Notes under the pieces: model-generated | Database searches by the model: none | Told to the model about the DNA's origin: nothing | What the model saw: only the letters and a program-made list of their open reading frames with translations | NCBI GenBank assembly: GCA_043743335.1 | Contig: JAYTWR010000134.1 | Span: 1 to 32,445, forward strand | From: UBA5216 sp043743335 | GTDB lineage: Bacteria > Pseudomonadota > Gammaproteobacteria > Burkholderiales > SG8-41 | DNA length: 32,445 bases | Reading direction: 5' to 3' | In this document: in pieces, positions 30,892 to 32,445 of the stretch | Numbering within the stretch: position 1 is the stretch's first letter | Layout: every line of letters starts with the position of its first letter | Translations under genes and position numbers: made by a program

Positions 30892-31344
30892 TCAAGACCA
30901 TGGGAACAGGCGAAACGGCAGGCCGAGTCCCCATATAAACGCGGCCCAGCACACGATGATCAGCACAGTGGCTTCGATAATGGCTTCTTTCCATTTGAAC
31001 TCATAGCCGCCGTAAGCACAGGCAATGACCGAGGCGATGACCGCGCCCACGAAGCCTATTTTCAAGGGGTCAACGAGCAGGCCAAACAGCACCGCAGAGC
31101 CGTGGATCCACAGCATGGGCTTCCACTGTGTTCTTCGCGGCGGCTCGTCCGGAGTCGTAAAACCGCGAATCAAAATGATCACACCCAGTAGGGTGGTCAG
31201 CGCACCCAGTATGGTCGGGAAATAGGCTGGCCCCATGCGCACCGCAGTGCCCATCGGATAATTCATTCCTCCCCAGATGCCAAAAAAGGCGCCGAGGAAA
31301 ATAAACATCAGCCCCGCGTTAAAATCTTTCTTGCTCTTAATCAT
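30892..31344 (-). CDS. tctB: tripartite tricarboxylate transporter, small membrane subunit (TctB)
   Basis: This 150-residue inner-membrane protein with four predicted transmembrane helices starts MIKSKKDFNAGLMFIFLGAFFGIWG, the usual TctB opening. It contains MGPAYFPTILGALTTLLGVIILIRG and ends PFRLFPW. It is the small membrane subunit of the TTT system and precedes tctA. GGAGAG lies before the ATG. There is no tctC/Bug gene beside the pair, so it may be a shared membrane unit for the many Bug receptors here. Confidence 0.94.
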   Translation of the reverse strand: MIKSKKDFNAGLMFIFLGAFFGIWGGMNYPMGTAVRMGPAYFPTILGALTTLLGVIILIRGFTTPDEPPRRTQWKPMLWIHGSAVLFGLLVDPLKIGFVGAVIASVIACAYGGYEFKWKEAIIEATVLIIVCWAAFIWGLGLPFRLFPWS

Positions 31345-31754
31345 TCAACTCTCCAACGTAAAAATAGGCTTGAAGGCCGTGCGATATATCGATAGAGCGG
31401 ATAGCGATGGTGCAAAATCAAGGTGAATCAGGGTGATATGCCGCACAGCATGATTAAAGTGACCCCTGCTTGGCGCTTTGCACAATATAGGCAATAACCG
31501 AGACGAGATCTCCTCCACAACGACGAACTGGCTTGGCTGGGTGTTTTATAAGTCTGTGCCAAGTTGATTCGCGAGGCATTATGCCACCACATTTCGGGCG
31601 TGTCGCGTATTTTTATGGGCGGTCTAGCAAGGTTACGGAAAGGGATTTCTGTCAAGTAATCCTGATTGATTTTGTCGGGTAATGGCTGACGAGCGCGAAA
31701 GCCCGATTCCGGCGTACCTGTGGTTCGGGATACGGGCCGACAAAGCGAACTTGA
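31345..31754. other. about 410 bp upstream of tctB without a supported gene
   Basis: I see no supported gene. It should hold the tctBA promoter. A 10-bp palindrome CGATATATCG (31382-31391), 38 bp upstream of tctB, is a possible operator. A degenerate relative of the AT-rich element may be at 31654-31683 (AAGTAATCCTGATTGATTTT). Short frames here are shadows, one of them running into the tRNA gene. Confidence 0.5.
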
Positions 31755-31783
31755 TTGACAGAGCGGTTAAATAAATCCATAAT
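31755..31783 (+). promoter_or_regulatory. sigma-70-type promoter of the tRNA-tuf operon
   Basis: A perfect -35 box TTGACA (31755-31760) and a -10 box CATAAT (31778-31783) are separated by 17 bases. Transcription would start about 7 bases later, just before tRNA-Tyr at 31798. This is a strong housekeeping promoter as expected for tRNA-tuf transcripts. Confidence 0.88.
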
Positions 31784-31797
31784 TAACGGTTTCGTTC

Positions 31798-31883
31798 GGA
31801 GGGGTGCCCGAGTGGCTAAAGGGGGCAGACTGTAAATCTGTTGGCTTACGCCTACGCTGGTTCGAATCCAGCCTCCTCCACCA
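31798..31883 (+). tRNA. tRNA-Tyr (anticodon GTA), CCA encoded
   Basis: This 86-nt class II tRNA has a seven-pair acceptor stem (GGAGGGG with CTCCTCC), an anticodon arm with loop CTGTAAA (GTA, Tyr), a long variable arm, and T arm GCTGG-TTCGAAT-CCAGC. The discriminator A and CCA are encoded. Confidence 0.97.
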
Positions 31884-32081
31884 GTTTGAGTAGGGTCGTC
31901 GCGGTTCAGTAGCAGGAAGCGCGGGTTTTGCAACGCTTGCCCGGATTTCGATGTGTTTTGCTGGTTGCTTGTGCCAAGGGGTGATTTTGTTTTAGTGCTG
32001 GAAACAGGATCCGAGTGGAATGGTTTTTCGGTAGGGCAAGGTAGTTACTGTGAGTGGTGAACGGATATTGGCAGGAACCGG

Positions 32082-32155
32082 GCGGGTGTAGCTCAATGGT
32101 AGAGCAGAAGCCTTCCAAGCTTACGACGAGGGTTCGATTCCCTTCACCCGCTCCA
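32082..32155 (+). tRNA. tRNA-Gly (anticodon TCC), CCA encoded
   Basis: This 74-nt tRNA has acceptor stem GCGGGTG with CACCCGC, discriminator T and encoded CCA. The anticodon loop CTTCCAA gives TCC (Gly), and the T arm is GAGGG-TTCGATT-CCCTT. Confidence 0.97.
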
Positions 32156-32199
32156 GCGTTGTAGTGCATCAAGTTTTTTTTGTGTTTTTTTAGACCGTA

Positions 32200-32274
32200 G
32201 CCCATGTAGCTCAGTGGCAGAGCACTCCCTTGGTAAGGGAGAGGTCGTGCGTTCAATCCGCGCCATGGGCACCA
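32200..32274 (+). tRNA. tRNA-Thr (anticodon GGT), CCA encoded
   Basis: This 75-nt tRNA has acceptor stem GCCCATG with CATGGGC, discriminator A and encoded CCA. The anticodon arm CTCCC-TTGGTAA-GGGAG gives GGT (Thr). It precedes tuf by 85 bp, the order known from the proteobacterial tufB operon. Confidence 0.97.
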
Positions 32275-32359
32275 GAATTTGAGTTTCATGAGTTGTTCCG
32301 TGAGTTTTTAGAAAAGTTATTTTAAAACAACAGGTTATACAGATAGCAAGGAACTGACT

Positions 32360-32445
32360 ATGGCCAAGGGTAAATTTGAGCGGACGAAGCCGCACGTAAA
32401 CGTGGGCACGATAGGGCACGTGGATCACGGCAAGACCACCTTGAC
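32360..32445 (+). CDS. tuf: elongation factor Tu, 5' part (cut by window end)
   Basis: The first 28 codons are visible, with start [20 protein letters not shown] and the G1 loop GHVDHGKTT. This is the highly conserved N-terminus of EF-Tu, the GTPase that brings aminoacyl-tRNA to the ribosome. AAGGA lies seven bases before the ATG. The position after tRNA-Thr marks it as the tufB-type copy. The gene runs on beyond the window. Confidence 0.97.

Noticed and set aside
31470..31490. Sigma-54 promoter upstream of tctB
   Set aside because: TTGGCGC and TTTGCA are present, but the distance between the GG and GC elements is wrong.
31652..32428. Minus-strand ORFs across the tRNA genes
   Set aside because: They run through three tRNAs and the tuf start; such frames are common artefacts.

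Overview
The window reads as a chromosomal segment of a GC-rich betaproteobacterium, most likely Burkholderiales. The evidence is the number of Bug-type (TctC-like) periplasmic binding proteins (six genes), a TctA/TctB transporter pair, and the tRNA-Tyr, tRNA-Gly, tRNA-Thr, tuf order at the right edge. No plasmid, phage, transposase or CRISPR signature was seen.

Layout. Positions 1-4200 (minus strand) hold a Phd/PIN toxin-antitoxin pair, a zeta-toxin-like kinase with an overlapping 52-residue ORF, a thiolase plus DUF35 (OB-fold, Zn ribbon) pair, and a glutathione transferase. Positions 4306-11821 hold a divergent Bug gene and then a plus-strand run: a UGSC-family selenoprotein with an in-frame TGA, its partner gene, an MsbA-like ABC exporter, a Bug protein, a cupin and an alpha/beta-hydrolase. 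Positions 11818-18214 are a minus-strand run: two Bug genes, a second UGSC selenoprotein fused to the partner domain, a third Bug gene, an alpha/beta-hydrolase, and a PepSY/cytochrome b561 pair. Positions 18315-25386 hold a PncC/CinA-type amidase, four paralogous exported methyltransferase-like proteins, a DUF433/DUF5615 toxin-antitoxin pair, an HpcH/HpaI aldolase and a large alpha/beta-hydrolase. Positions 25439-31344 hold a Bug gene, a hydrolase-fold protein without a recognisable catalytic triad, a PaaI-like thioesterase, an MFS transporter, a strong terminator and tctA/tctB. The right edge holds a tRNA promoter, three tRNA genes and the start of tuf.

The main result is the pair of UGSC loci. 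Both have a TGA in the middle of an otherwise continuous reading frame, at the position where the family carries selenocysteine. The motif is G-D-U-G-S-C in the fused gene and G-H-U-G-S-S in the split gene. A hairpin of bacterial SECIS type lies about 18-24 nt after each TGA. In one locus the selenoprotein and a roughly 350-residue partner are adjacent genes; in the other they form one 533-residue chain. Both lie among Bug binding proteins and alpha/beta-hydrolases, which suggests uptake and turnover of small organic acids. That role is inference.

A second pattern is an AT-rich element of about 26-30 bp, with core TAATTGATTTTATTGAGT, repeated about nine times at gene boundaries. One copy lies inside a signal-peptide coding sequence. 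I found no match for it among repeat families I know.
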